From the NCBI GenBank assembly GCA_020861205.1, contig JAJBSY010000398.1, forward strand, positions 1-7,177: 7,177 nucleotides of DNA, read 5' to 3'. The stretch comes from Deltaproteobacteria bacterium (GTDB taxonomy: Bacteria > Desulfobacterota > Desulfovibrionia > Desulfovibrionales > Desulfovibrionaceae). Shown here one piece after another: positions 1 to 5,029 of this stretch. Under the pieces are notes generated by a model. It was not told the origin of the DNA and did not search any database. It was given only the letters and a program-made list of their open reading frames with translations. Position 1 is the first letter of the stretch, and the number at the start of each line of letters is the position of its first letter. The position numbers and the translations under genes are program-made.

Positions 1-248
1 AGTACGTCGTATCCGTCGGCGACGCGGTCAAACGCGGCGACCATATCGGCCACGTGGGCCGTACCGGCCGCGCCACCGGCTACCATCTGCATTTCGAAAT
101 CATCGACGAGGGCCGGAACCTGGACCCGGCGCAGCACGTCTGGCTCGGCTCCGAGCTGGTCCTCGGCCCCACCGATCTCGACCCGGAAACCGTGCCGAGA
201 ACGAGCGTTGCCGAACCCGGCCGCTACACCCCCAGCCGTATGTATTAA
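1..248 (+). CDS. M23-family peptidoglycan metallopeptidase, C-terminal end (partial, 5' end outside window)
   Basis: The frame is open from base 3 to a TAA at 246-248, giving about 81 residues with no start in the window. The visible part has the late M23 (LytM-type) fold: VSVGDAVKRGDHIGHVG is the usual 'G-x-x-V-x-x-G-x-x-I-G' strand-turn, followed by GRTGRATGYHLHFEI. The HLHFE motif supplies the second-histidine zinc/catalytic motif (HxH) of these enzymes. The family cleaves peptide cross-links in peptidoglycan outside the cytoplasm, or serves as a degenerate activator of amidases; the missing N-terminus prevents choosing between these. The last ~45 residues after the domain are proline-rich and not recognisable. 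It lies upstream of the tRNA on the same strand and is taken to be chromosomal rather than phage, because the phage genes start beyond the tRNA and run on the other strand. Confidence 0.88.
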   Translation, partial: YVVSVGDAVKRGDHIGHVGRTGRATGYHLHFEIIDEGRNLDPAQHVWLGSELVLGPTDLDPETVPRTSVAEPGRYTPSRMY

Positions 249-263
249 AACCGCATTTTTTGC

Positions 264-292
264 TTGGCCGATCGGCCGGGAATGGCTACATT
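264..292 (+). promoter_or_regulatory. Candidate sigma70-type promoter for tRNA-Pro
   Basis: TTGGCC at 264-269 and TACATT at 287-292 are separated by 17 bp, and each matches the consensus hexamer at 4 of 6 positions. Transcription would begin close to 299-300, just before the tRNA, leaving almost no 5' leader. The -35 overlaps a 12-bp palindrome (266-277, GGCCGATCGGCC) that lacks a following T run and so is unlikely to be a terminator of the upstream peptidase gene. The tRNA might instead be transcribed by read-through. Confidence 0.3.
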
Positions 293-300
293 CGCTTTCC

Positions 301-377
301 CGGAGCGTAGCGCAGTCTGGTAGCGCGCCTGGTTTGGGACCAGGATGTCGGAGGTTCAAGTCCTCTCGCTCCGACCA
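301..377 (+). tRNA. tRNA-Pro (anticodon UGG)
   Basis: The 77-nt gene folds into a full cloverleaf. The acceptor stem is CGGAGCG (301-307) with CGCTCCG (367-373), the discriminator is A374, and CCA is encoded at 375-377. The anticodon arm is CCTGG (328-332), loop TTTGGGA (333-339), CCAGG (340-344), with anticodon TGG at 335-337 and G at position 37, as usual for proline tRNAs. The T-arm contains GTTCAAGTC. It decodes CCA/CCG-type proline codons. An integrase gene ends 90 bp downstream, so its 3' part is the probable phage integration target; the gene itself is intact. Confidence 0.97.
345..377 (+). other. Probable prophage attachment site region (3' part of tRNA-Pro)
   Basis: Inference from context. 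A tyrosine recombinase gene lies immediately downstream of the 3' end of an intact tRNA gene, with phage genes beyond it and a chromosomal-looking gene on the other side of the tRNA. Phage integrases of this class commonly recombine within tRNA 3' halves and restore the tRNA. The exact core cannot be fixed, because the second copy at the far prophage end lies outside the window. Confidence 0.38.
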
Positions 378-385
378 GTTAAAAT

Positions 386-419
386 AAAGGGTTACGGATA
401 AATTTCCGTAACCCTTTTT
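386..419. terminator. Bidirectional intrinsic terminator between tRNA-Pro and the recombinase gene
   Basis: A 13-bp perfect stem (386-398, AAAGGGTTACGGA, with 405-417, TCCGTAACCCTTT) encloses a six-base loop and ends in a T run on the + strand, so it terminates tRNA-Pro transcription. Read on the - strand the same stem is followed by TTTATTTT, so it can also stop transcripts coming from the recombinase gene. Confidence 0.88.
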
Positions 420-425
420 CTTGGT

Positions 426-444
426 AGGTACAAAAGCAGGTACA
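426..444. repeat. Two AGGTACA direct repeats, 12-bp period, next to the presumed attachment site
   Basis: AGGTACA occurs at 426-432 and again at 438-444, between the terminator and the end of the recombinase gene. Short spaced direct repeats next to an att core often serve as integrase arm-binding sites, so this is a candidate, but seven-base repeats can arise by chance. A small hairpin (CGGTG 451-455, CACCG 461-465) follows, just past the recombinase stop codon, with no T run. Confidence 0.35.
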
Positions 445-466
445 GACGGTCGGTGTCGAGCACCGC

Positions 467-1390
467 CTACCGCCCCAAGATCGCCCAGGCGCACCGCATG
501 TCGAGGTAATCCGCCCAGGCCTGCATCATCTTTTGCCGCTCCGGGAGCAGTTCCGAACGCTGGTACGCGGCCCGCACCTGGTTCCTGTCCACGTGGGCGA
601 GCTGCCGTTCGATGGCCTCGCTGGGCCAGCCCTGCTCGGAAAGGACCGTGGCGGCCATGGCCCGGAAGCCGTGGGCCGTCATGATTTCCGGCGGATAGCC
701 GATGCGCCTGAGAGCCGTGTTCAATACCCTGCCGCCCATGTGCCGGTTTTTGTCCCAACGGGACGGGAAAAGCCAGCGGCCGTCTCCGGTAAGGGCGCGC
801 AGGCCGCGCAGGACGTCCTGCGCCTGGCGCGACAAGGGAACCAGGTGCGGCCGCTTCATCTTCATCTTTTCCGCCGGGATGCGCCAGACGGCCGTATCCA
901 TTTCCATCTCGCCCCATTCCGCGCAGCATAATTCGCCGGGCCGCACGAAGGTGAGCGCCGCCAAGAGCAGCGCGTACCGCCGCTGCTTCGACCGGAAGGC
1001 GTCGATATCTCGCATGAGGCGGCCGATCAGCCTGGGTTCGGTAATGGCGGCTCTCGGCCGGTGCTTGTGGGGCGTGAGCGCCCAGCCGAGGTCGCGGGCG
1101 GGGTTGCTGAAAACATGCCCGCAGGCGATGCCGTACCGCATGATCTGGGATATGTGGCTCTTGATCTTCCTGGCCGTGACGAAGGTGCCCCGGCCTTCGA
1201 CCGTTTGCAGGATGGCCAGGATCGTCGGCGCGTCAATTTTTTTCAACTGCTTGTTCCCGAGAACGGGCATGACGTCCCGCTCCAGCCGCCGCCAGGATTC
1301 CTCGGCGTACTCCATATCCCCGCGCAGCATATACCGTTCCCACCATTCCCTGGCCACGTCCCGGAACAAGACCTTTTCACCCTGTGCCAT
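467..1390 (-). CDS. P4-type tyrosine recombinase (phage integrase and/or tail-fibre DNA invertase)
   Basis: A 307-residue site-specific recombinase. Residues ~8-100 form a SAM-like core-binding domain (FRDVAREWW to FSNPARDLG). Residues ~115-300 are the catalytic domain with every expected active residue: R150 (in LTFVRPGEL), K177 (in EKMKMKRPH), H240 and R243 (TAHGFR), H266 (LAHVDR) and nucleophile Y276 (RAAYQR). The sequence style is that of P4/CP4-57 integrases, but those are ~400 residues and start with an arm-binding domain (DUF4102) that is absent here. The start at 1390 is fixed by AAGGAGG four bases upstream. The frame stays open to 1705, but that extension runs antisense through the silent fibre cassette and has no integrase character. 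Two roles fit the position: the prophage integrase, because the gene ends 90 bp from tRNA-Pro, or the invertase of the switch, because it starts 44 bp from the inverted repeat. Both are possible. No serine invertase is visible. Confidence 0.93.
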   Translation of the reverse strand: MAQGEKVLFRDVAREWWERYMLRGDMEYAEESWRRLERDVMPVLGNKQLKKIDAPTILAILQTVEGRGTFVTARKIKSHISQIMRYGIACGHVFSNPARDLGWALTPHKHRPRAAITEPRLIGRLMRDIDAFRSKQRRYALLLAALTFVRPGELCCAEWGEMEMDTAVWRIPAEKMKMKRPHLVPLSRQAQDVLRGLRALTGDGRWLFPSRWDKNRHMGGRVLNTALRRIGYPPEIMTAHGFRAMAATVLSEQGWPSEAIERQLAHVDRNQVRAAYQRSELLPERQKMMQAWADYLDMRCAWAILGR

Positions 1391-1394
1391 ACAA

Positions 1395-1401
1395 CCTCCT
1401 T
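1395..1401 (-). promoter_or_regulatory. Strong Shine-Dalgarno site of the recombinase gene
   Basis: On the - strand AAGGAGG lies four bases before the ATG at 1390 and settles the start choice. GAGG in this site can pair with CCTC eight bases upstream (+ strand 1406-1409 with 1395-1398), a four-bp hairpin with an A-rich loop. It might mildly restrain translation, but it is too short to be sure. Confidence 0.7.
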
Positions 1402-1434
1402 TTTTGAGGCTTATCGGCAATTTTACACGCCTCC

Positions 1435-1458
1435 CGACGTGGGAGGGGTGCATGGGGA
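1435..1458 (+). repeat. Inverted repeat, recombinase-proximal copy (IR-L)
   Basis: A 24-bp sequence beginning CGACGTGGGAGG and ending GCATGGGGA is identical to the reverse complement of 1949-1972. It lies 44 bp upstream of the recombinase start. Together with the five bases before it, it forms a dyad, CCTCCC-GACGT-GGGAGG (1430-1446), a plausible recombinase binding core. Confidence 0.93.
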
Positions 1459-1677
1459 TTACATTCGGAACATAGTTGGCTCTTTCGGTTGGGCCAAAGG
1501 TACCGAGGTTATGCGTTCGGGCGGGGCCTTTTATGAAAGCGGTTGGAATTATATTAGTTCTGCGGCCCACCCGGATGGAGACAGGCTCGCCAATGGGGAT
1601 TTTGTACTTAACCCTTCCCGTGTCGTGCCGACCGGCAACGCCAACAAACCTCGCGCATTCGGGGCGCTCGCCTGCGT

Positions 1678-1699
1678 TTACCTCGGCAATCCCAAATAG
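1678..1699. other. 22-bp antisense overlap of the two fibre 3' ends
   Basis: The stop codon of the active fibre (TAA, - strand, 1680-1678) and that of the silent cassette (TAG, + strand, 1697-1699) lie past each other. The same 22 bp therefore encode the last residues LGNPK on one strand and LGLPR on the other. It sits near the centre of the invertible segment (1703/1704). Confidence 0.85.
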
Positions 1700-2688
1700 A
1701 CGCAAGCCAGAGCGCCGAAGGCGCGGGGCTGTGTTTTGTTGAAAGTTGCTATCTGTCTAGAAGAGTCAAACTCCAGATAGTTATCCGTGTCCGGGGATGT
1801 TCCTGAAGCACCGCTCGCAAAAATAGCGGTCAGATTAGGGTCATTCCGGGATAAAAAAGCTCCATTTCCGCGCGCGGACCAACGAAAAGCAGAACTTAAG
1901 CTTGAATTTCCGGAAAAAGCGAGAGAGCCTAATAATCTTGGAATCCCGTCCCCATGCACCCCTCCCACGTCGAGAGAGTCGAAACCCGCGGCTTCGGCGT
2001 ACATGCCGCGCAGGTCCGGGAGGCGCAGGGCGCCGGTATTCCTATCCGGCGCATAGAACGGGGCGCCGCCGATGCCGTTCCAGCCGACTTCCGTGCCGTC
2101 GGCCAGCGTGGCCCACGTCGCCGTGGTCATGGCCTGCCATTCCGCTTCCGTCTTGCACAACAGCCGGCCTTCGGCGGTTTGCAGGTAAGCCCACGCTTCG
2201 GGATAGAGCATGGCCGCGTTTACGAGCAGACCGCCCTGCGCGGGCTGGAAGCCCGGCCGCAGCGTCGGGTGGCGGAAAAAGTAAAACTCGCACAACTCGT
2301 ACCCGGTCGCGGCCTGAACCGCCTTGCCCCAGTAGGCCGCGTTGTCCGTGGGCTGCGGACCGGCCGCCGTGCCCGGCCCGGAAGGCTGGGCCGCCTGGTA
2401 CAGCACGCCGTCCGTGCCGAGGCAGACCGCCGCTTGCGCGTAGTCGGTCAGCGGCGAATAGCGCATGATGCCGTACCGCTCCGCCTCCATGATCAGGCCC
2501 GACATTTCATAGTCGAGCTGGTTGTTTTTGGCCGAATCCCACACGGCCATGTAGCTTTGGCCGTTTTCCACGTCTTCCGCGTCCAGCGCCGTGTTGCGGT
2601 AGGCGACGTTCGGCGACGGCGGCGTCGGAATGATGGTGCGGGCGTTTTTGGCCACTTGCGCGCGCATAGTCAGATTTCTTGCGTCCAT
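1678..2688 (-). CDS. Phage tail fibre protein with invertible C-terminus
   Basis: A 336-residue fibre, the probable receptor-binding protein at the phage tail. Residues 1-247 are the constant part. They include a stretch LYQAAQPSGPG...NAAYWGK near 115-140 that resembles small binding modules of other fibres, and a collar-like motif GALRLPDLRGMYAEAAGFD just before the switch point. Residues 248-336 are the variable end (GIPRLLGSLAFSG... to PRAFGALACVYLGLPR), encoded inside the invertible segment, and should determine which surface structure is bound. The start at 2688 is chosen because AGGGGGAC lies six bases upstream; an upstream in-frame ATG at 2745 would overlap the previous gene. It begins 16 nt after the DUF2612-like gene. 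No tail-fibre assembly chaperone (Mu U or gpG type) follows it, unlike the Mu and P1 switches. The variable end is much AT-richer than the constant part. Confidence 0.87.
   Translation of the reverse strand: MDARNLTMRAQVAKNARTIIPTPPSPNVAYRNTALDAEDVENGQSYMAVWDSAKNNQLDYEMSGLIMEAERYGIMRYSPLTDYAQAAVCLGTDGVLYQAAQPSGPGTAAGPQPTDNAAYWGKAVQAATGYELCEFYFFRHPTLRPGFQPAQGGLLVNAAMLYPEAWAYLQTAEGRLLCKTEAEWQAMTTATWATLADGTEVGWNGIGGAPFYAPDRNTGALRLPDLRGMYAEAAGFDSLDVGGVHGDGIPRLLGSLAFSGNSSLSSAFRWSARGNGAFLSRNDPNLTAIFASGASGTSPDTDNYLEFDSSRQIATFNKTQPRAFGALACVYLGLPR
1949..1972 (-). repeat. Inverted repeat, fibre-proximal copy (IR-R)
   Basis: This is the second copy of the 24-bp repeat, reading on the - strand as codons for fibre residues D240 to D247 (DVGGVHGD). 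The flanking bases (CTCTCT before the repeat on the - strand) give only an imperfect version of the dyad seen at IR-L. Confidence 0.93.
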
Positions 2689-2704
2689 GGTAGTCCCCCT
2701 GTTG

Positions 2705-3433
2705 TTACATGGTAAAATGGGTTGATCCGACGGCGCACGGCGCATGATCGCAACCGTGGTCGCCGCCCCTGTCCGAGGCGAAAAAGCTGTTCGGGACGAA
2801 CATCACGATATCGCCGACGCGCAGCGTCGCTGGATACGGTAGCGCGTACCGCTCGTCCGCCAGACTGTCCGTGACGGCCCGCGTATACAGGGCGAGCGCC
2901 GTTTTGCTGATGGACGACGGCACGTGCAGCGCCACCCGCATTGGGCCCGTTTTGACGAAACTCGCGCCGTAGCCGGTCACCGCCTCCCCTATCCGCGCCA
3001 GTTCGGGCACGGACGAGGTGAGCGCGTGGTTCTTCATGATGCGGGCCAGGATGTTGCGCCGATAATCGGGATCCGCCGCCGGAACATAGGCGGCGAAGGG
3101 CGCGTTCAGGCACCATGCCGCCGTCTGGTCGGCCCCCTGCCCGCCGGTATCCGCGAAAAACCAGGTCGAGTCGTCGTAGGAATACGGCGCACGCGGTTCC
3201 CCCACGATGCGGCCGAGCGCTTCGAGGTTTTCACCTTCACCGTCGTGGAGCGTCCGTTTTCGCATGAGGTCCAGGACCGCGTCGTACAGGTCCTGGCACT
3301 GGTTCAGGATGACGGCCAAAAATTGCCGCAGCACGCAGGACGGCACAAACTGCGAAAGCAGCCGCCCGAGCCCCTCCGCCGCCCGGTCGCGGCGGTATTG
3401 CGAGAAATCGACTTTGTAGGATGCCGGAATCAT
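2705..3433 (-). CDS. DUF2612-like / gpI-type tail protein
   Basis: A 242-residue baseplate-peripheral protein. The N-terminal part (LSQFVPSCVLRQFLAVILNQCQDLYDAVLDL, then GENLEALGRIVGEPR near residues 65-80) has the pattern of DUF2612 and related gpI-type tail proteins, which link the baseplate wedge to the fibres: a helical start with a 'G-x-x-L-x-x-x-G-x-I-V-G-x-x-R' motif. The middle (DPDYRRNILARIMKNHALTSS) matches the second conserved helix of the family. The C-terminus carries a His/Cys-rich patch (DHGCDHAPC) that is not explained. The ATG at 3433 has AGGGGGCG upstream, which overlaps the stop codon of the J gene (TAG 3444-3442), so the two are translationally coupled. Its place between J and the fibre is the usual one for this role. 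Confidence 0.78.
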   Translation of the reverse strand: MIPASYKVDFSQYRRDRAAEGLGRLLSQFVPSCVLRQFLAVILNQCQDLYDAVLDLMRKRTLHDGEGENLEALGRIVGEPRAPYSYDDSTWFFADTGGQGADQTAAWCLNAPFAAYVPAADPDYRRNILARIMKNHALTSSVPELARIGEAVTGYGASFVKTGPMRVALHVPSSISKTALALYTRAVTDSLADERYALPYPATLRVGDIVMFVPNSFFASDRGGDHGCDHAPCAVGSTHFTM

Positions 3434-3441
3434 GACGCCCC

Positions 3442-4653
3442 CTAGTCGTTGACGGTTACGATGATGGCGGCCGCGTCCCACGCCGACACCACGTTCCAGG
3501 GAACGGCGATGTCGTCTTCGGCAAGCGCGTCCGGCGACGTGCCGATGCGCAGGGAATCGATCCTGTGTCCCGGTACGGTGTTGATCGGGGTATAGAGCCG
3601 CGTACGCACGATATCCTCGCCCGGGGGGAATCCCGCCCGGTTGCCCTCGCCGCCGTATGCGGCGTAGGCGACGAGCGCGTCCTTGATCCGGTCCGCCCCG
3701 TTGCCGGGAAAAGCCGCCCGGTCCGTGATGGTCACCGTGAGATCGACAAACACCGGCAGTTCCTCCGGCCTGGTGAAGCTGACAGGGTACGGCATGTCCT
3801 GGTCGTCGAAAAAGGTCTCGGTCGTATTGCCGTACCCGACCTGGCCGGTCGGCAGGCGCAGGAACACGGCTTCCGCCACGGCCCTGTCCTCGCCGCCCAC
3901 GGCCACCACCGCGACTTCCTTGAACGGTATGCCCCGCTCGTCCGCCGGGTAGGTTCCGCTGTTCTGGTACGCGCGGGAAAAGATAACCCCCGGTACGTTG
4001 GCGACGGCCGCGCGGATCGCCTCTATCTGGCGGTAGCTGGTAAGCGAGGTGCTCTGCTGCTGCCGCACCCGCAGTTCCGTATCCGTCTCCTCGCGCGTGC
4101 CGACGGAAAGCGTTTCCACGTTTACGGCTCCCGTCCAGCCGCCGCCCGTGAGCGGCGTCAGGATGGCGAACACCGTTCCGGGTTCCGGATCATGAGGACC
4201 GGTTTCGGTGCACCGGGCTGTGACTGTGCCGCTCCCGGCCTGGTCCAAAACCACGTCGTCCATAGTCGCGAAGGAGAGCGACCCGTCGCCCGTGCCTATC
4301 AGGCTCCCGGCCGGGATGAGCGTTCCGGCGTTGCCGACCAGCCGCATCATGATGACGGTCGGCTCCCCGTATTTGCGGGTTATGGCATTGAGCTGCACCG
4401 TGCCGCTCTGCCCGGCCCCGTAGTTCTTGAGCGGGTCGAACTGGACGGCGGCCATGCCCGCGGCGGCCCAGCAGTCGCCGATGCCGGTCGCGGCGATGCC
4501 CAGGATCTGGCCGATGACGGAGTCGTCCGTCAGGTTCAGGAAGGGCCGCTCGCCCGTTGCCGGGTCCACGATTTCCGCCGCCTCCAGGCGCATTTCTTCC
4601 AGGATGTCCGCCGCCCGTTTGGGCTCGAACCCTTGTGCTGTCATGCCTGCCAT
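3442..4653 (-). CDS. Phage baseplate assembly protein J-like
   Basis: A 403-residue homologue of the baseplate J family (P2 gpJ / Mu gp47), the wedge component that builds the hexagonal baseplate of contractile tails. Visible hallmarks are an N-terminal helical arm (RAADILEEMRLEAAEIVDP), AGTLIPAGSLIGT near residues 108-120 (the 'G-t-x-I-p-a-G' strand), ETLSVGTREETDTELRVRQ near 180-200 (the family's 'G-x-x-x-E-x-D-x-x-L-R-x-R' loop), and a C-terminal VFVDLTVTITD domain. The length is typical. ATG at 4653 is preferred over the in-frame ATG at 4644, because GAGG sits about eight bases upstream of 4653; that site overlaps the end of the gp25-like gene, whose TGA is at 4657-4655. This is the clearest sign that the phage has a contractile (myovirus) tail. 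Confidence 0.93.
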   Translation of the reverse strand: MAGMTAQGFEPKRAADILEEMRLEAAEIVDPATGERPFLNLTDDSVIGQILGIAATGIGDCWAAAGMAAVQFDPLKNYGAGQSGTVQLNAITRKYGEPTVIMMRLVGNAGTLIPAGSLIGTGDGSLSFATMDDVVLDQAGSGTVTARCTETGPHDPEPGTVFAILTPLTGGGWTGAVNVETLSVGTREETDTELRVRQQQSTSLTSYRQIEAIRAAVANVPGVIFSRAYQNSGTYPADERGIPFKEVAVVAVGGEDRAVAEAVFLRLPTGQVGYGNTTETFFDDQDMPYPVSFTRPEELPVFVDLTVTITDRAAFPGNGADRIKDALVAYAAYGGEGNRAGFPPGEDIVRTRLYTPINTVPGHRIDSLRIGTSPDALAEDDIAVPWNVVSAWDAAAIIVTVND

Positions 4654-4654
4654 A

Positions 4655-5029
4655 TCATTCCTCGTTCATTGTGAGGGTTATCGCTTCACTCGTGCCGTCT
4701 TCCAGCATGATCTCCATATAGACGCCGAACTCCCTACCCGAAGAGCGCGCGTGCAGGGAAAGGACGCGCTGAACGCCGTCCGTTTCCAGGGTTTCCCGGC
4801 GGATGCGCAGTTCCGCCGCCGTCCGGTCCCGGCTGCCCAGGATGGCGCCGCTCTTCGCGCCCTTCCTACCGGCCGTATACCAGGGCAGGCCCGCGCCGGT
4901 CGCGAGGAACCATTCGCCCAAGTGCCGCCAGAGACGGATTTTCAGCCGCTGGATGATCTCGTCCCGGCCGGTCACGATGCCGCCGGTCATATCGTGCGTG
5001 CGCGCGTCAAGCGCCAGGTCCCAGGTCAT
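4655..5029 (-). CDS. gp25/W-like baseplate wedge protein
   Basis: A 124-residue protein immediately upstream of J. The segment GGIVTGRDEIIQRLKIRLWRHLGEWFLATGAGLPWY (about residues 16-51) follows the pattern of gp25/GpW and DUF2634 baseplate wedge proteins: a short loop, a long helix with 'R-L...L', then 'GEWF-x-x-x-x-G-x-P'. This family joins the sheath-like wedge core to the tail tube. The C-terminal third is a small beta domain (GVYMEIMLEDGTSEAITLTM). The ATG at 5029 overlaps the stop of the hub/spike gene (ATGA), and GGGAGGG lies upstream inside that gene. Family assignment rests on motif pattern and gene order together. Confidence 0.8.
   Translation of the reverse strand: MTWDLALDARTHDMTGGIVTGRDEIIQRLKIRLWRHLGEWFLATGAGLPWYTAGRKGAKSGAILGSRDRTAAELRIRRETLETDGVQRVLSLHARSSGREFGVYMEIMLEDGTSEAITLTMNEE

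Larger units (their letters stand above)
1435..1699 (+). pseudogene. Silent alternative tail-fibre C-terminal cassette
   Basis: The + strand frame starting in the repeat (GAC at 1436) encodes DVGGVHGD and then 79 residues beginning YIRNIVGSFGWAKG, ending PRAFGALACVYLGNPK before a TAG at 1697-1699. It has no convincing ribosome binding site or start, and it runs opposite to the tail operon, so in the present orientation it should not be made. After inversion it would be joined in frame to residues 1-247 of the fibre, giving a 326-residue protein. The identity of its last residues with the active cassette shows it is a real spare receptor-binding end, not a chance reading frame. It is a cassette rather than a decayed gene: no stop or frameshift interrupts it. 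Confidence 0.87.
1435..1972. mobile_element. Invertible DNA segment switching the tail-fibre C-terminus
   Basis: The 538-bp segment is bounded by a perfect 24-bp inverted repeat. It holds two alternative C-terminal coding cassettes in opposite directions: the one now joined to the fibre gene (- strand, 1972-1678) and a silent one (+ strand, 1435-1699). Both repeats are read in the same frame as DVGGVHGD, so inversion gives a full-length hybrid fibre. The two cassettes differ over most of their length but end alike (PRAFGALACVYLG), and their 3' ends overlap by 22 bp at the segment centre. The layout matches the G segment of phage Mu and the C segment of P1 (constant fibre part, invertible variable part, recombinase gene just outside). 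The gene in the recombinase position is of the tyrosine class. The DNA inside is AT-richer (about 46% GC at 1741-1940) than the constant part. Inversion itself has not been observed here; it is inferred from structure. Confidence 0.88.

Noticed and set aside
1061..1434. The + strand frame of the silent cassette remains open upstream to 1061
   Set aside because: That part is antisense to the recombinase gene and has no fibre-like sequence; only the portion from the repeat onward matches the fibre.
1420..1448. Promoter for the recombinase across IR-L (TAAAAT on the - strand at 1425-1420)
   Set aside because: The -10-like hexamer is present but no acceptable -35 lies 16-18 bp upstream, so the evidence is too weak to annotate.
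1391..1705. N-terminal extension of the recombinase frame to an ATG at 1705 (105 more residues)
   Set aside because: The extension is antisense to the silent fibre cassette, has no integrase-like sequence, and the strong AAGGAGG site fixes the start at 1390.
1435..1972. Diversity-generating retroelement or multi-cassette shufflon
   Set aside because: There is no reverse transcriptase and no template/variable repeat pair in the window, and only two copies of the 24-bp repeat were found, so a simple two-state inversion fits better.
2705..3116. Alternative - strand frame (2670-3116) overlapping the DUF2612-like gene
   Set aside because: Out-of-frame shadow, rich in Arg/Gly as expected from GC-rich DNA, with no ribosome binding site that fits.
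3565..4674. Long + strand open frame of 369 codons
   Set aside because: It is the antisense shadow of the baseplate J gene, caused by high GC; it has no recognisable protein pattern.
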